Source: JAEUMD01 sp036768475 (GTDB taxonomy: Bacteria > Pseudomonadota > Alphaproteobacteria > Rhizobiales > Hyphomicrobiaceae). From it: a stretch of 64,000 nt of DNA. Within the stretch, counting starts at the first letter, position 1; every line of letters begins with the position of its first letter. Shown here piece after piece: positions 14,811-23,411 of this stretch. The position numbers and the translations under genes were made by a program. The stretch is from NCBI GenBank assembly GCA_036768475.1, contig DAIPMW010000008.1, positions 62,001 to 126,000 of the forward strand, written 5' to 3'. Below the pieces are notes generated by a model. That model was given only the letters and a program-made list of their open reading frames with translations, made no database searches and was not told the DNA's origin.

Positions 14811-17048
14811 TCACTCCAGCGGATTTTCCATGTAGCCCGGCAGCCAGCCTTCGTGCGTTTCGCGCAATTCCTCGAGCGGCAGGAACGCCTCGCCCTTGAG
14901 CGAGATGCTGTCGCCGCCGACCTTGCCGACGATGCGTGCCGGCAACGCCAGAAGACGCGCGCGTTCCACCACCTCTTCGGCCTTGTTGGGCGACACGGCG
15001 ACGAGATAGCGGCCCTGGTCCTCGCCGAACCATATTGCGTGCGCGGGCAGCTTGCCTTCATAGGGAAAGAGCTCCGCGCCGAGCCCGCCAGCCAGCGCCA
15101 TCTCCGCAATCGCAACCAGCAAGCCGCCGTCAGAGCAGTCGTGAACCGCAGACGCGCGGCCCTCGCGGATCAGCGCCCGGATGAGCTTGCCCGCCTTGAG
15201 TTCGTCGGCAAGGTCGACCACGGGCGGCGCGCCTTCAGGCTTTTCGGCAAACATCAGCTGATAAAGCGACTGGCCGAGCCAACCCTGCTCACGCCCGATG
15301 ACGACGATGAGGTCGCCGTCATTGCGCAAGCCGATATCTGCCATCCTCGACACGTCCGGCACCCGACCCACCGCGCCGATGGCGGGCGTCGGCGGAATCG
15401 ATATGCCATTGGTCTCGTTGTAGAGCGAGACGTTGCCTGATACGACGGGGAAGTCGAGCGCGCGGCACGCTTCGCCCATGCCTTTCACGGCACCGACGAA
15501 CTGTCCCATGATCTCGGGCCGCTCCGGGTTGGCGAAATTCATATTATCGGTGATCGCGATCGGGTCAGCCCCAACCGCGCACAGGTTCCGCCAGCACTCG
15601 GCCACGGCCTGCTTGGTGCCCATCACCGGATCGGCGAAGACGTAGCGCGGCGTGACATCGCAACACGCGGCAATTCCTTTGTTGGTGCCGTGAACGCGGA
15701 CCACGCCCGCGTCGCCGCCAGGACGGATGACGGTATCGCCCATGACCATGTGGTCGTACTGCTGGTAGATCCAGCGGCGCGAGGCGAGATGAGGCGAGCC
15801 CATCATCTGCTTGAGCGCGCCCAGCGTCGAGTTGGGAGCAGGCACCCACTCCGGCAGCACCGGCTTCGGCGGCGGGTTGAGGAACCAGGGACGTTGATAC
15901 ATCGGTGCGGAGTTGGCCAGGACCGGTACAGGCAGATCGGCTTCGATGCTCCCGTTGTGCTTGACGATGAGGCGTCCCGTGTCGGTGGTCACGCCGATCA
16001 CCGCGAAATCCAGCTCCCACTTCCTGAAGATCGCCTCGGCTTCCGCTTCGCGGCCGGGCTTCAGGATCATGAGCATGCGCTCCTGGCTCTCCGAGAGCAT
16101 CATCTCGTAGGCCGTCATGTTCTCTTCGCGCTGGGGCACGTGATCGAGATCGAGCGTGATGCCGACGCCGCCCTTGTCCGCCATCTCGGCAGTCGAGGAG
16201 GTGAGACCGGCCGCGCCCATGTCCTGGATCGAGCTGATCGCGTCCGTCGCCATCAGTTCAAGACACGCCTCGATGAGCAGCTTCTCGGTGAAAGGATCGC
16301 CGACCTGCACCGTCGGGCGCTTCTCGTCGGACTTGTCATCGAACTCGGCCGACGCCATCGTCGCACCGTGAATGCCATCGCGCCCGGTCTTGGAGCCGAC
16401 GTAGACGACGGGCAGACCGACACCCCTGGCGGCGGAGTAGAAGATCTTGTCGGTCTTGGCGAGACCGACACACATGGCATTGACGAGGATATTGTTGTCG
16501 TAGCCTTTGTCGAAGTTGGTTTCGCCGCCGATCGTCGGCACGCCCGTGCAGTTGCCGTAATGCGCAATGCCGGCCACGACGCCGTTGACGAGGTGGCGCG
16601 TCTTCCTGTGATCGGGGCTTCCGAAGCGCAGCGCATTGAGGTTGGCCACCGGACGCGCACCCATCGTGAAGACATCGCGCATGATGCCGCCGACACCCGT
16701 CGCCGCACCCTGGAACGGTTCGATATAGGATGGGTGGTTGTGGCTCTCCATCTTGAAGATCGCAGCATCGCCGTCGCCAAGGTCCACGACGCCTGCGTTC
16801 TCGCCCGGACCCTGGATGACGAGCGGCCCAGAGGTCGGCAGCGTCCTCAGCCAGTAGCGCGATGATTTGTAGGAGCAGTGCTCAGACCACATGACCGAGA
16901 AGATGCCAAGTTCGGTCAACGTCGGTTCCCGACCCAGGATCTCGAGAAGATTTGCATACTCATCGCCCTTGAAACCGTGCTCGGCGACGAGTTCCGGCGT
17001 AATGGCGGGTTTGCTGGCAGCTTTGGCGGGAGAGGAAGCGTCGGTCAT
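14811..17048 (-). CDS. purL: Phosphoribosylformylglycinamidine synthase subunit PurL
   Basis: 745 residues, the size of the small (PurS/PurQ-dependent) PurL. It makes FGAM from FGAR, ATP and the ammonia delivered by PurQ, step 4 of IMP synthesis. Landmarks are SVMWSEHCSYKSSRYWL near residue 55, the ATP/Mg region VVDLGDGDAAIFKMESHNHPS, GVGGIMRDVFTMGARP, and GGETNFD. The second AIRS-like half has CDVTPRYVFADPVMGTKQAV and SDGGL. PurS and PurQ are encoded 3-5 kb upstream on the same strand with unrelated genes in between. Confidence 0.97.
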   Translation of the reverse strand: MTDASSPAKAASKPAITPELVAEHGFKGDEYANLLEILGREPTLTELGIFSVMWSEHCSYKSSRYWLRTLPTSGPLVIQGPGENAGVVDLGDGDAAIFKMESHNHPSYIEPFQGAATGVGGIMRDVFTMGARPVANLNALRFGSPDHRKTRHLVNGVVAGIAHYGNCTGVPTIGGETNFDKGYDNNILVNAMCVGLAKTDKIFYSAARGVGLPVVYVGSKTGRDGIHGATMASAEFDDKSDEKRPTVQVGDPFTEKLLIEACLELMATDAISSIQDMGAAGLTSSTAEMADKGGVGITLDLDHVPQREENMTAYEMMLSESQERMLMILKPGREAEAEAIFRKWELDFAVIGVTTDTGRLIVKHNGSIEADLPVPVLANSAPMYQRPWFLNPPPKPVLPEWVPAPNSTLGALKQMMGSPHLASRRWIYQQYDHMVMGDTVIRPGGDAGVVRVHGTNKGIAACCDVTPRYVFADPVMGTKQAVAECWRNLCAVGADPIAITDNMNFANPERPEIMGQFVGAVKGMGEACRALDFPVVSGNVSLYNETNGISIPPTPAIGAVGRVPDVSRMADIGLRNDGDLIVVIGREQGWLGQSLYQLMFAEKPEGAPPVVDLADELKAGKLIRALIREGRASAVHDCSDGGLLVAIAEMALAGGLGAELFPYEGKLPAHAIWFGEDQGRYLVAVSPNKAEEVVERARLLALPARIVGKVGGDSISLKGEAFLPLEELRETHEGWLPGYMENPLE

Positions 17049-17249
17049 GCGTTATTCCGGCCTGCGAATTGCGGTCTTTCGGGGCTGCTTATAGCTCCCG
17101 CGCGGCGCCTTGTCCCACCGACTGAGACGATTGTACGCCCCTCATTCGCGCTGCCCCCTGTGTTTTGATCAATTGGGTGTGCCACGCCGCCGGGCCGCAC
17201 GCCCTTGCCCCTGTGTTTGATGCAAACTGGCCAACGACCACGAGGATAC

Positions 17250-18017
17250 ATGCTCCAAGCGCTGATTTTCGATGTCGACGGAACATTGTCGGAAACCGAG
17301 GAGACCCACAGAGCGGCGTTCAACCAAGCCTTCGCCGAAGCCGGGATCGGCTGGACCTGGGACCAGTCTCTCTATCGCCGTCTGCTCGACGTCACAGGCG
17401 GCAAGGAGCGGATACGCTATTTTCTGGAGGATTTCGACACATCGCGGCCGAATGGCTTTCCTACCGATGGACCGGAACAGTCGCGCTGGATCGCGGCTCT
17501 TCATGCGCGCAAGACCGCACTTTACAACGAGATGATCGAAGCCGGCGCAGCGGGCCTGCGGCCTGGCGTCGAGGCGCTGATCCGTTACGCCAGGACAGCG
17601 GGTGTTCGCCTTGCGATCGCCACTACGACCAGTCTGCCCAATGTGGAAAGCCTGATCCGCGCAACATTGGGTCAGAACGGGCTCGACGTCTTCGATGTCA
17701 TTGCGGCCGGCGACATGGTCAAATCCAAGAAGCCTGCGCCCGATGTCTACCTGCTGGCGCTGGAACGGTTGGGACTGCCGCCCGAGGCATGTCTGGCGTT
17801 GGAGGATTCCGTCAACGGGCTTCAGTCGGCGCGCGCCGCTCAGCTTCCGGTTGTTATCACGAAAAGTATTTATACCCGCCACCAGAGCTTTCCCGAGGCT
17901 CTGGCGAACCTGTCAGACCTTGACGTGTTGGCCCGCGGTGCCGCCCGCACCCCCGTTGCAGGAGGCGCGATCCTGAAATCCCTGCATGCTCTGCATGCCG
18001 GAAATGCGGGCTTTTGA
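17250..18017 (+). CDS. HAD-IA hydrolase, CbbY/beta-phosphoglucomutase-like
   Basis: 255 residues from ATG 17250. DxD nucleophile motif FDVDGTLSETEE near the start; a four-helix cap (ETHRAAFNQAF...GGKERIRYF); motif II ATTTSLPN; Lys motif KSKKPAPDVYLLALERLG; and acidic motif LEDSVNGLQSARAA. It is closest by layout to CbbY, the xylulose-1,5-bisphosphate phosphatase encoded with RuBisCO. No Calvin-cycle gene is present in the window, so a general sugar-phosphate housekeeping role is as likely. It is divergent from purL. Confidence 0.85.
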   Translation: MLQALIFDVDGTLSETEETHRAAFNQAFAEAGIGWTWDQSLYRRLLDVTGGKERIRYFLEDFDTSRPNGFPTDGPEQSRWIAALHARKTALYNEMIEAGAAGLRPGVEALIRYARTAGVRLAIATTTSLPNVESLIRATLGQNGLDVFDVIAAGDMVKSKKPAPDVYLLALERLGLPPEACLALEDSVNGLQSARAAQLPVVITKSIYTRHQSFPEALANLSDLDVLARGAARTPVAGGAILKSLHALHAGNAGF

Positions 18018-18272
18018 TTGACCTATACGTCAGATGGGCAGCATAACGCCGGCCTCTCGGCCAACTGTCGTCCTACCCGTTCGGGCTGTGACTGTTTCGC
18101 GCTGCAGCATCTGCATTGCTGCCGTGCAGCATTCGCGCTTTCTCTTAGGGATTCAGGCGACTAAATACCATCGCAGGCCGCCAAGGGAAGCTGCTGCTTC
18201 GCGACGCATACGCAATACGAGCGGCCATAAGACTGATCGAGAGCGACGATCTTTTGAAGAAGGAGCACGACA

Positions 18273-18662
18273 ATGACGGCTTTCAAAATGAAGGGTGTTG
18301 TCGCGGCGCTGGCATCCGCCCTTGTACTGGCCGGCGCTGCATCGGCGTTTGCCGATCAGGCGAGCGGAGTGAAAATGACGCCTCGCCACGGCATCAGCTT
18401 TGACGTCGGCTCCAAGCGTGCGGTTTCGTATTATCTGGGCAAGGGCGGCATCTGCAACCTGACGGTGTTGATGGCTGACACCAACAGTCTCGATCAGGTC
18501 AAGGGCGCCGCCACCCGCGTGAACATCCCGGTCATCCCGACCAAGATGGCACGCATCGACACGGCCGAGGGAAAAACTCTCGAGTTCAAGTGCGCGCCCT
18601 CGGCGTCCGCGATGTCCGTCCGCGTCCTCGATCAGGTCGCGCAGTTCGTACCCAAGCAGTAA
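18273..18662 (+). CDS. Secreted protein, unknown function
   Basis: 129 residues, start after AAGGAG. Signal peptide at 1-28 (MKGVVAALASALVLAGAASAFA). The mature domain is small and beta-rich: VKMTPRHGISFDVGSKRAVSYYL, GICNLTVLMAD, ARIDTAEGKTLEFKCAP, VRVLDQVAQFVPKQ. Two cysteines (ICNL, FKCAP) probably pair. The gene has its own strong SD and terminator and appears monocistronic. No family recognised. Confidence 0.7.
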   Translation: MTAFKMKGVVAALASALVLAGAASAFADQASGVKMTPRHGISFDVGSKRAVSYYLGKGGICNLTVLMADTNSLDQVKGAATRVNIPVIPTKMARIDTAEGKTLEFKCAPSASAMSVRVLDQVAQFVPKQ

Positions 18663-18689
18663 ACCGTTGACACAAATTTGCTGCTGTCG

Positions 18690-18723
18690 AGGGGCGCGGT
18701 GCCTGCCGCGCCCCTCTTTGTTT
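18690..18723 (+). terminator. Intrinsic terminator after the secreted-protein gene
   Basis: GAGGGGCGCGG (18690-18700) pairs perfectly with CCGCGCCCCTC (18707-18717) around TGCCTG, followed by a T-rich run. Confidence 0.88.
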
Positions 18724-18750
18724 GCCTTCCGGCGAGACTGGCCGCGATAT

Positions 18751-19524
18751 TCACGCCATCATCGCACGGGCTGTAATCCATATGCCGACCACGCCAAGCG
18801 CCACGAAGAACAAGCGCCGGAACAACGCGTCGGGGAGCAATTGCGCCGCCCGTCCGCCGAGCCACTGGCCCCCGAGCGCGGGAACGATGGCCAACGCTGA
18901 CAATATCGTCAGGTTTCCTGGCAGAAGATTGCGTCCGCCAAGGCTTACAGCGATTGCCGCTGACACGCACAGGAACACGATCCCCATCGCCTGAATGAGC
19001 TTTTCGCGCTCAAATCCAAGCGCCCGCAGATAAAGCGTTGTCGGGAAGACGTAAACGCCAGTGACGCCGGCCAATACCCCGCTCACAGCGCCCATGGCCG
19101 GTGTTGCCACCGGTTCGAAGCGGCCTGGTTGGGGCAATTCGAGATGCAGCAGGCTCGCAGCCGCATATATGAACAGCAGCACTCCTAACACGATGGTCGC
19201 CGCATGCATTTCGGCACGCGCCAGAATTCCGATACCGAACCAGATCCCGCCGGCAATAGTAACGAAATACGGCCACAGCCTCGTCAGGATCTCGCGGCCA
19301 TACGTGCCGCGGACCGCCTGAAGCACGTTCATCGCGACGGTAGGGAAGATGACGAGCGCAAGGGCTGTGTGAATGCCGTAGATCGGACCCAATATTGTCA
19401 CGGCAACGAGCTGCGGTCCGAACCCGACGAAACCCTTGACGAAGCCGCTCAGCACAAACGTAGCGATCACCATCATCAAAAAGGCAGGCGACAGCATAAT
19501 CATTCTCGAAGGCTCACCGGACAT
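18751..19524 (-). CDS. TauE/SafE-family sulfite/organosulfur exporter-like permease
   Basis: 257 residues (start 19524 or Met 19503). Eight or so TM helices in two related halves, beginning LMMVIATFVLSGFVKGFVGFGPQLVAV, with a second FxxG-type turn at SGVLAGVTGVYVFPTTLYLRALG. The family moves sulfite, sulfoacetate or other small anions across the inner membrane. It follows purQ by 135 bp on the same strand, so it could be read from the purine transcript, but no functional link is obvious. SoeBC-like genes 8 kb away hint at sulfur metabolism only weakly. Confidence 0.85.
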   Translation of the reverse strand: MSGEPSRMIMLSPAFLMMVIATFVLSGFVKGFVGFGPQLVAVTILGPIYGIHTALALVIFPTVAMNVLQAVRGTYGREILTRLWPYFVTIAGGIWFGIGILARAEMHAATIVLGVLLFIYAAASLLHLELPQPGRFEPVATPAMGAVSGVLAGVTGVYVFPTTLYLRALGFEREKLIQAMGIVFLCVSAAIAVSLGGRNLLPGNLTILSALAIVPALGGQWLGGRAAQLLPDALFRRLFFVALGVVGIWITARAMMA

Positions 19525-19659
19525 GCGGGGGTTTGCAGAAGTGGCACGGCATCGGTGCGAGTGCCGTCACCGCTGATTGCAGCGGATTTCGCGATCGTCA
19601 CACCGGCGGCCTGGCGCCTGACCGGCGTGTGACTGCAACTGGATTGAATCGATGCCGTA

Positions 19660-20364
19660 TCAGCCCATAGCTTCTGCGAATCCGACGACGGCGCTTTCGA
19701 ATACGCGGCGACCGTCGGTGCCGCCCAGCGCCGTCTCATAGAGACGTTCGGGATGCGGCATCATGCCGACGATGCGTCCGGTATCGTCACAGATGCCGGC
19801 GATGTGGTGCTGGGCACCGTTCGGGTTGGCCTCGTCACCGGTATCGCCATGCGCATCGCAATAGCGCAACACCACACGGCCCTCACCCTCGAGCCGGTCG
19901 AGCGTATCGTCGTCGGCGAAGAAGTTGCCCTCGGCATGTGCGATCGGGAATTGCACGACCTGGCCCTTGCGATAGGCGCTGGTGAAGAAGCTGGTGTCGT
20001 TGTCGACGCGCAGATGCACGTCCTTGCAGACAAACTTCAGCGACCGGTTGCGCATCAGCACGCCCGGCAGCAGGCCCGACTCGCAAAGGATCTGAAAACC
20101 GTTGCAGATGCCGAGCACCGGCGTTCCAGCCTTTGCCTTGCTGATCACATCTCGCATGATCGGTGAGTGCGCGGCCATTGCGCCGCAGCGCAGGTAATCG
20201 CCGTAGGAGAAGCCCCCCGGCAGGACGATGAAATCCGAGGCTGGCACCGAGGCGTCACCGTGCCAGACCATGTTCACTGGAGCACCCATGATGCGCTCGA
20301 TGGCGACCTTCACGTCGCGGTCGCAGTTGGAGCCAGGAAAGACGATGACGGAGGCGCGCAGCAT
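19660..20364 (-). CDS. purQ: Phosphoribosylformylglycinamidine synthase subunit PurQ
   Basis: 234 residues. Class I glutamine amidotransferase that supplies ammonia to PurL. VIVFPGSNCDRDV opens the domain, with FIVLPGGFSYGDYLRCGA, the nucleophile in LGICNGFQ (C87), and the closing MMPHPER with its His/Glu of the triad. Length and motifs are standard. Unusually, purQ is not next to purS: a family A repeat and two envelope-protein genes lie between them (20365-21341). Confidence 0.96.
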   Translation of the reverse strand: MLRASVIVFPGSNCDRDVKVAIERIMGAPVNMVWHGDASVPASDFIVLPGGFSYGDYLRCGAMAAHSPIMRDVISKAKAGTPVLGICNGFQILCESGLLPGVLMRNRSLKFVCKDVHLRVDNDTSFFTSAYRKGQVVQFPIAHAEGNFFADDDTLDRLEGEGRVVLRYCDAHGDTGDEANPNGAQHHIAGICDDTGRIVGMMPHPERLYETALGGTDGRRVFESAVVGFAEAMG

Positions 20365-20450
20365 GTTCGGACTCTCCTCGGCGGCCAGGGTGTGCCGCTG
20401 TGTAGCAGCCCCGCGCCCTTAGCTGCAACTCAACACTAGGACGCAAGTCC

Positions 20451-20553
20451 TAGATCGCGTTCATGTTTGGTGGAACAAGAACGCGATCTAGCCCCTTGTT
20501 TTGAGAATGTTTTTCACGCTGAACTGCGGCACGCTTCAGCTCAACATGCTCTA
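20451..20553 (+). repeat. Family A repeat, full copy 4
   Basis: TAGATCGCGTTCATG ... AACATGCTCTA, same order and orientation as the copy at 87. It lies between the coupled secreted-protein gene and purQ, both on the minus strand, so any transcript from purS to purQ must cross its two hairpins. Confidence 0.9.
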
Positions 20554-20605
20554 ATGCCTGTCCGGGAGACGGCGTTTTTCCCAGTTTTTTCGATCTGCAA
20601 GCGCC

Positions 20606-21193
20606 TCAGGGCGAGGCGGCATCGGCCTTGTGGCAGACGCCTTTCTCCAGCGCGACGATATCGCGCCCCCGGAACGTCGAGATGGAGACGGACAGTGGCT
20701 CCGGCTTCAGCACCGCGATGGTCAGGATCTCTCCCTCGCCGAGCTTGTCGAGCGACTTCGGCGCGGGGGCCCAAAGCATCGCTTCTCCTTTGCTCGACAA
20801 CGTAAACGGGCAGCCGTTCGCGCACGTCTCCGTGACGAGCTTCACGATTGAAGCGGCGTGGGTTTCCGCATTCCCGCTGACGCGCCATGTGCCCACCGGC
20901 GCATTGGCGAGCGGATCGGCGGAAGCCTCTGCAGCCTTGCGTGTCAGCGTCAATCGAATGGTCCCACCCGTCTTCTTGAAGGGCGTGAAATCCATTCCGA
21001 TCGCCTCCGAATCACAGGTGAAGGCGGCGGCGTCTCCTGGTGCCACCAGTTCAACCCCGGGCGGTTCGTTGCCCGCATCGGTTTGGCTGTTGGGCAAAGG
21101 CGCAGCGGCCTCCTGCGCAACGCTTGAGGTGGCGACCGCACACGTCACCACCACGAGGGCAACGACGCCGGCAGCCGCGCGCTCAAGTCTCAT
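20606..21193 (-). CDS. Secreted protein coupled to the purS unit, unknown function
   Basis: 195 residues. Signal peptide 1-26 (RAAAGVVALVVVTCAVATSSVAQ). The mature part contains APGDAAAFTCDSEAIGMDFTPFKKTGGTIRLTLTRK, TETCANGCPFTLSS and a terminal KGVCHKAD, with four cysteines in total in the mature protein, compatible with disulfides. Its ATG at 21193 overlaps the stop of the preceding 51-aa gene (ATGA), so the two are translationally coupled. I know no family; the context suggests an envelope protein produced with that small membrane protein. Confidence 0.6.
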   Translation of the reverse strand: MRLERAAAGVVALVVVTCAVATSSVAQEAAAPLPNSQTDAGNEPPGVELVAPGDAAAFTCDSEAIGMDFTPFKKTGGTIRLTLTRKAAEASADPLANAPVGTWRVSGNAETHAASIVKLVTETCANGCPFTLSSKGEAMLWAPAPKSLDKLGEGEILTIAVLKPEPLSVSISTFRGRDIVALEKGVCHKADAASP

Positions 21194-21345
21194 TTCAAGA
21201 GCACCACGACGGCGGCAACCGCGGCGGCCAGAGGCACCAGGATGAAGATGGCAGCCTTGAGTGCGAGGAACCGTATCGCTTTAATAGCGTCTTCGCCCCT
21301 GCCAGAGTTCGCATCTGTCGGCTGGTTCGCTGGCACAAGCCTCAC
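21190..21345 (-). CDS. 51-aa single-pass membrane protein coupled to purS
   Basis: GTG start at 21345 overlaps the purS stop (GTGA), and its own stop overlaps the next ATG (ATGA). The N-terminal 20 residues are polar (VRLVPANQPTDANSGRGED), and the rest is one long TM helix (IRFLALKAAIFILVPLAAAVAAVVVLL). The double overlap argues strongly that it is translated. Function unknown. A longer frame from 21402 would overlap purS by 60 bp and is less likely. Confidence 0.6.
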   Translation of the reverse strand: MRLVPANQPTDANSGRGEDAIKAIRFLALKAAIFILVPLAAAVAAVVVLLK

Positions 21346-21584
21346 GCCTCGAGTTCGAAGGAGTAATTCTCGATCACGGTGTTGGCGAGAAGCTCCTTGC
21401 ACATCCGCTCGACGACGTCGCGCGCCTTGGCAGCGTCCGTTTCATTGAGCTTCACCTCGATGTATTTGCCTTGTCGCACGTCGTCGATGCCGGAAAAGCC
21501 GAGGCTCGCCAGCGCATGTCCGATGGCCTTGCCCTGCGGATCGAGGACGCCGTTCTTGAGGGTGATCTTGATGCGGGCTTTCAT
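21342..21584 (-). CDS. purS: Phosphoribosylformylglycinamidine synthase subunit PurS
   Basis: 80 residues. PurS bridges PurL and PurQ in the FGAM synthase complex. KARIKITLKNGVLDPQGKAIGHALASLGF and VRQGKYIEVKLNETD match the family, and the length is right. It lies 163 bp downstream of purC on the same strand. Its stop is embedded in the GTGA start of a small membrane protein gene, an arrangement not usual for purS. Confidence 0.95.
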   Translation of the reverse strand: MKARIKITLKNGVLDPQGKAIGHALASLGFSGIDDVRQGKYIEVKLNETDAAKARDVVERMCKELLANTVIENYSFELEA

Positions 21585-21747
21585 GGCGATTGCTTCCCAG
21601 AGCGGACCTGTTGGAGCGGCGGAGCGAGGCGTCGGGCGCTATGGCTCCAGCCAGCAGCGTTTAACATGCTTGTGCCCGGAAACAGGGTCCGGGCACAAGG
21701 TGTGGCGACGATTTATCCGCTTATCCGCGGCAGCTGCAATGGACCGA

Positions 21748-22533
21748 TCAGGCCTTGCCCGTGCCGTTGGACGCGACCAGCACCGGCCCGGCGCCTTTCG
21801 GCGGGCGGCTCTCGGTGAGCACGCCGAGCCGCTTGGCCACTTCCTGATACGCCTCCAGCATGCCACCGAGATCGCGGCGGAAGCGGTCCTTGTCGAGCTT
21901 CTCGCCCGACTGTATGTCCCACAGGCGGCAGCAGTCGGGGCTGATCTCGTCGGCGAGCACGATCCGCATGGTGTCATTCTCCCACATGCGGCCGAACTCG
22001 ACCTTGAAGTCAACGAGGCGGATGCCGATGCCGAGGAACAGGCCGATCAGGAAATCGTTGATCCTGAGCGCCAGCGACATGACCTCTTCGATCTCACCCG
22101 GTGCGGCCCAGCCGAATGCCGTGATGTGCTCCTCCGACACCATCGGATCATTCAGCTTGTCGTCCTTGTAGTAGAACTCGATCACCGAACGCGGCAGCGG
22201 CGAGCCCTCTTCCAGACCGAGACGCGTTGCCAAGCTGCCGGCCGCGATGTTGCGCACGACGACCTCAAGCGGGATGATCTCGACCTCGCGGATCAACTGC
22301 TCGCGCATGTTGATGCGCTTGATGAAGTGCGTGGGCACGCCGATCTCGCCCAGCCGCTGGAATATCACTTCCGAGATGCGGTTGTTGAGCACGCCCTTGC
22401 CTTCGATGAGTGCGTGCTTTTTTGCATTGAACGCGGTGGCATCATCCTTGAAGTGCTGGATGAGCGTACCGGGCTCCGGGCCTTCGTAGAGCACCTTGGC
22501 TTTGCCTTCATAGACACGACGCCGCCTGTTCAT
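21748..22533 (-). CDS. purC: SAICAR synthetase
   Basis: 261 residues from ATG 22533 (AGAGG ribosome-binding site). It condenses CAIR with aspartate using ATP. RRVYEGKAKVLYEGPEPG is the N-terminal glycine-rich region; DDATAFNAKK, VVRNIAAGSLATRLG and the signature LVDFKVEFG...IVLADEISPDCCRLWD follow. The frame extends further upstream, but that part reads as non-coding. It is divergent from the zeta-inhibitor gene across a 387-bp region. Confidence 0.97.
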   Translation of the reverse strand: MNRRRRVYEGKAKVLYEGPEPGTLIQHFKDDATAFNAKKHALIEGKGVLNNRISEVIFQRLGEIGVPTHFIKRINMREQLIREVEIIPLEVVVRNIAAGSLATRLGLEEGSPLPRSVIEFYYKDDKLNDPMVSEEHITAFGWAAPGEIEEVMSLALRINDFLIGLFLGIGIRLVDFKVEFGRMWENDTMRIVLADEISPDCCRLWDIQSGEKLDKDRFRRDLGGMLEAYQEVAKRLGVLTESRPPKGAGPVLVASNGTGKA

Positions 22534-22920
22534 TGGTAGTCCTCTGATCATTGAACTCGTTCTTGTTGTCGACTTGCTCAGATACGTATTCGGGGGGAGT
22601 GTTTTGTTTGGCTGCCCGCGCAGCGGTGTCCAACATGACTCATTGAAGTTGCAACAGGTTTTCCTGAAATGAGCCGGTCTTGACCGGGATTGTGGGTGCC
22701 GCCTTTTTTTCGCTCCGACACTAGCCGAAGCAGGGGGCGGAAACAATCTAGACAAGGGGGTGGTTCGCGAACTCGGTAACCGCCAAGCCAAGCCGTTGAT
22801 TTCGCCAGGAACGCGGGCTATTGGTCCCCAATGACGGCTGGCCGTGGTGTCGGAATAGACACGCGTTGCGTGCTGAAATACAACAATTCGCGCAAAGGTT
22901 GCGCAGCTCTGGAGGCTGGA
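22534..22920. other. Divergent intergenic region purC / zeta-inhibitor gene
   Basis: 387 bp that must hold both promoters. It contains a T7 run (about 22703-22709) and a small palindrome CCGGTCTTGACCGG (about 22675-22688) that could be an operator. I see no gene; the open frames here are extensions of the flanking genes. No promoter can be assigned with confidence. Confidence 0.4.
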
Positions 22921-23247
22921 ATGACGACGTTCGACGAGCGGCAGAAGGGCTATGAGAAGAAGTTCGCCCACGATGCGGAACTGAAGTTCAAAGCCGAGTC
23001 GCGCCGCAACAAGATGCTGGCGGAGTGGGCGGGCGCAAAGCTTGGCCTCTCGAGTGCCGATCTGGAGGAGTACATCAAGGCCGTGCGCCGCGCCGACCTG
23101 CAGGAAAAAGGTGACGACGATGTCCTGCAGAAGGTCAAGGCCGACCTCGATGCCAAGGGCCTGGCCATCCCGGAGACGGAAATCAGAGAGGCCATGAACG
23201 AGTTCCTATCCAAGGCCATTACCGAGATCGAAGGCGCAAAGGGCTGA
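22921..23247 (+). CDS. DUF1476 protein, F1Fo-ATPase zeta inhibitor subunit
   Basis: 108 residues from ATG 22921 (GGAGG ribosome-binding site). TTFDERQKGYEKKFAHDAELKFKAESRRNKMLAEWAG is the conserved N-terminal inhibitory helix of the alphaproteobacterial zeta subunit, which docks on F1 to block ATP hydrolysis. The remaining helices (LGLSSADLEEYIKAVRRADL, REAMNEFLSKAI) form the bundle. The family was assigned through Paracoccus zeta, and the gene next to purC is a common alphaproteobacterial arrangement. Confidence 0.9.
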   Translation: MTTFDERQKGYEKKFAHDAELKFKAESRRNKMLAEWAGAKLGLSSADLEEYIKAVRRADLQEKGDDDVLQKVKADLDAKGLAIPETEIREAMNEFLSKAITEIEGAKG

Positions 23248-23331
23248 TCGATAGGCCCGCGTTGCAAGGATCTGGCTTTGCAAGGCCGGCATCAAAAAGC
23301 GCATTCGCCGCCACCGGTTCATATACTGTCG

Positions 23332-23362
23332 AGGCCCATCCTCCGGGATGGGCCTTTGCATT
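23332..23362 (+). terminator. Intrinsic terminator after the zeta-inhibitor gene
   Basis: AGGCCCATC (23332-23340) pairs perfectly with GATGGGCCT (23347-23355) around CTCCGG, followed by TTGCATTT. It is 85 bp after the stop, in the convergent gap with the hydrolase gene. Confidence 0.75.
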
Positions 23363-23411
23363 TGAGCAGTCCGGCTCGACTGGCAGCCCGATCTCCGCAT
23401 TTCCAGGCGCT

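Noticed and set aside
22534..22971. A 146-codon upstream extension of purC
   Set aside because: PurC families begin at RRRRVYEGKAK; the extension is low in protein-like character and overlaps the start of the divergent DUF1476 gene.
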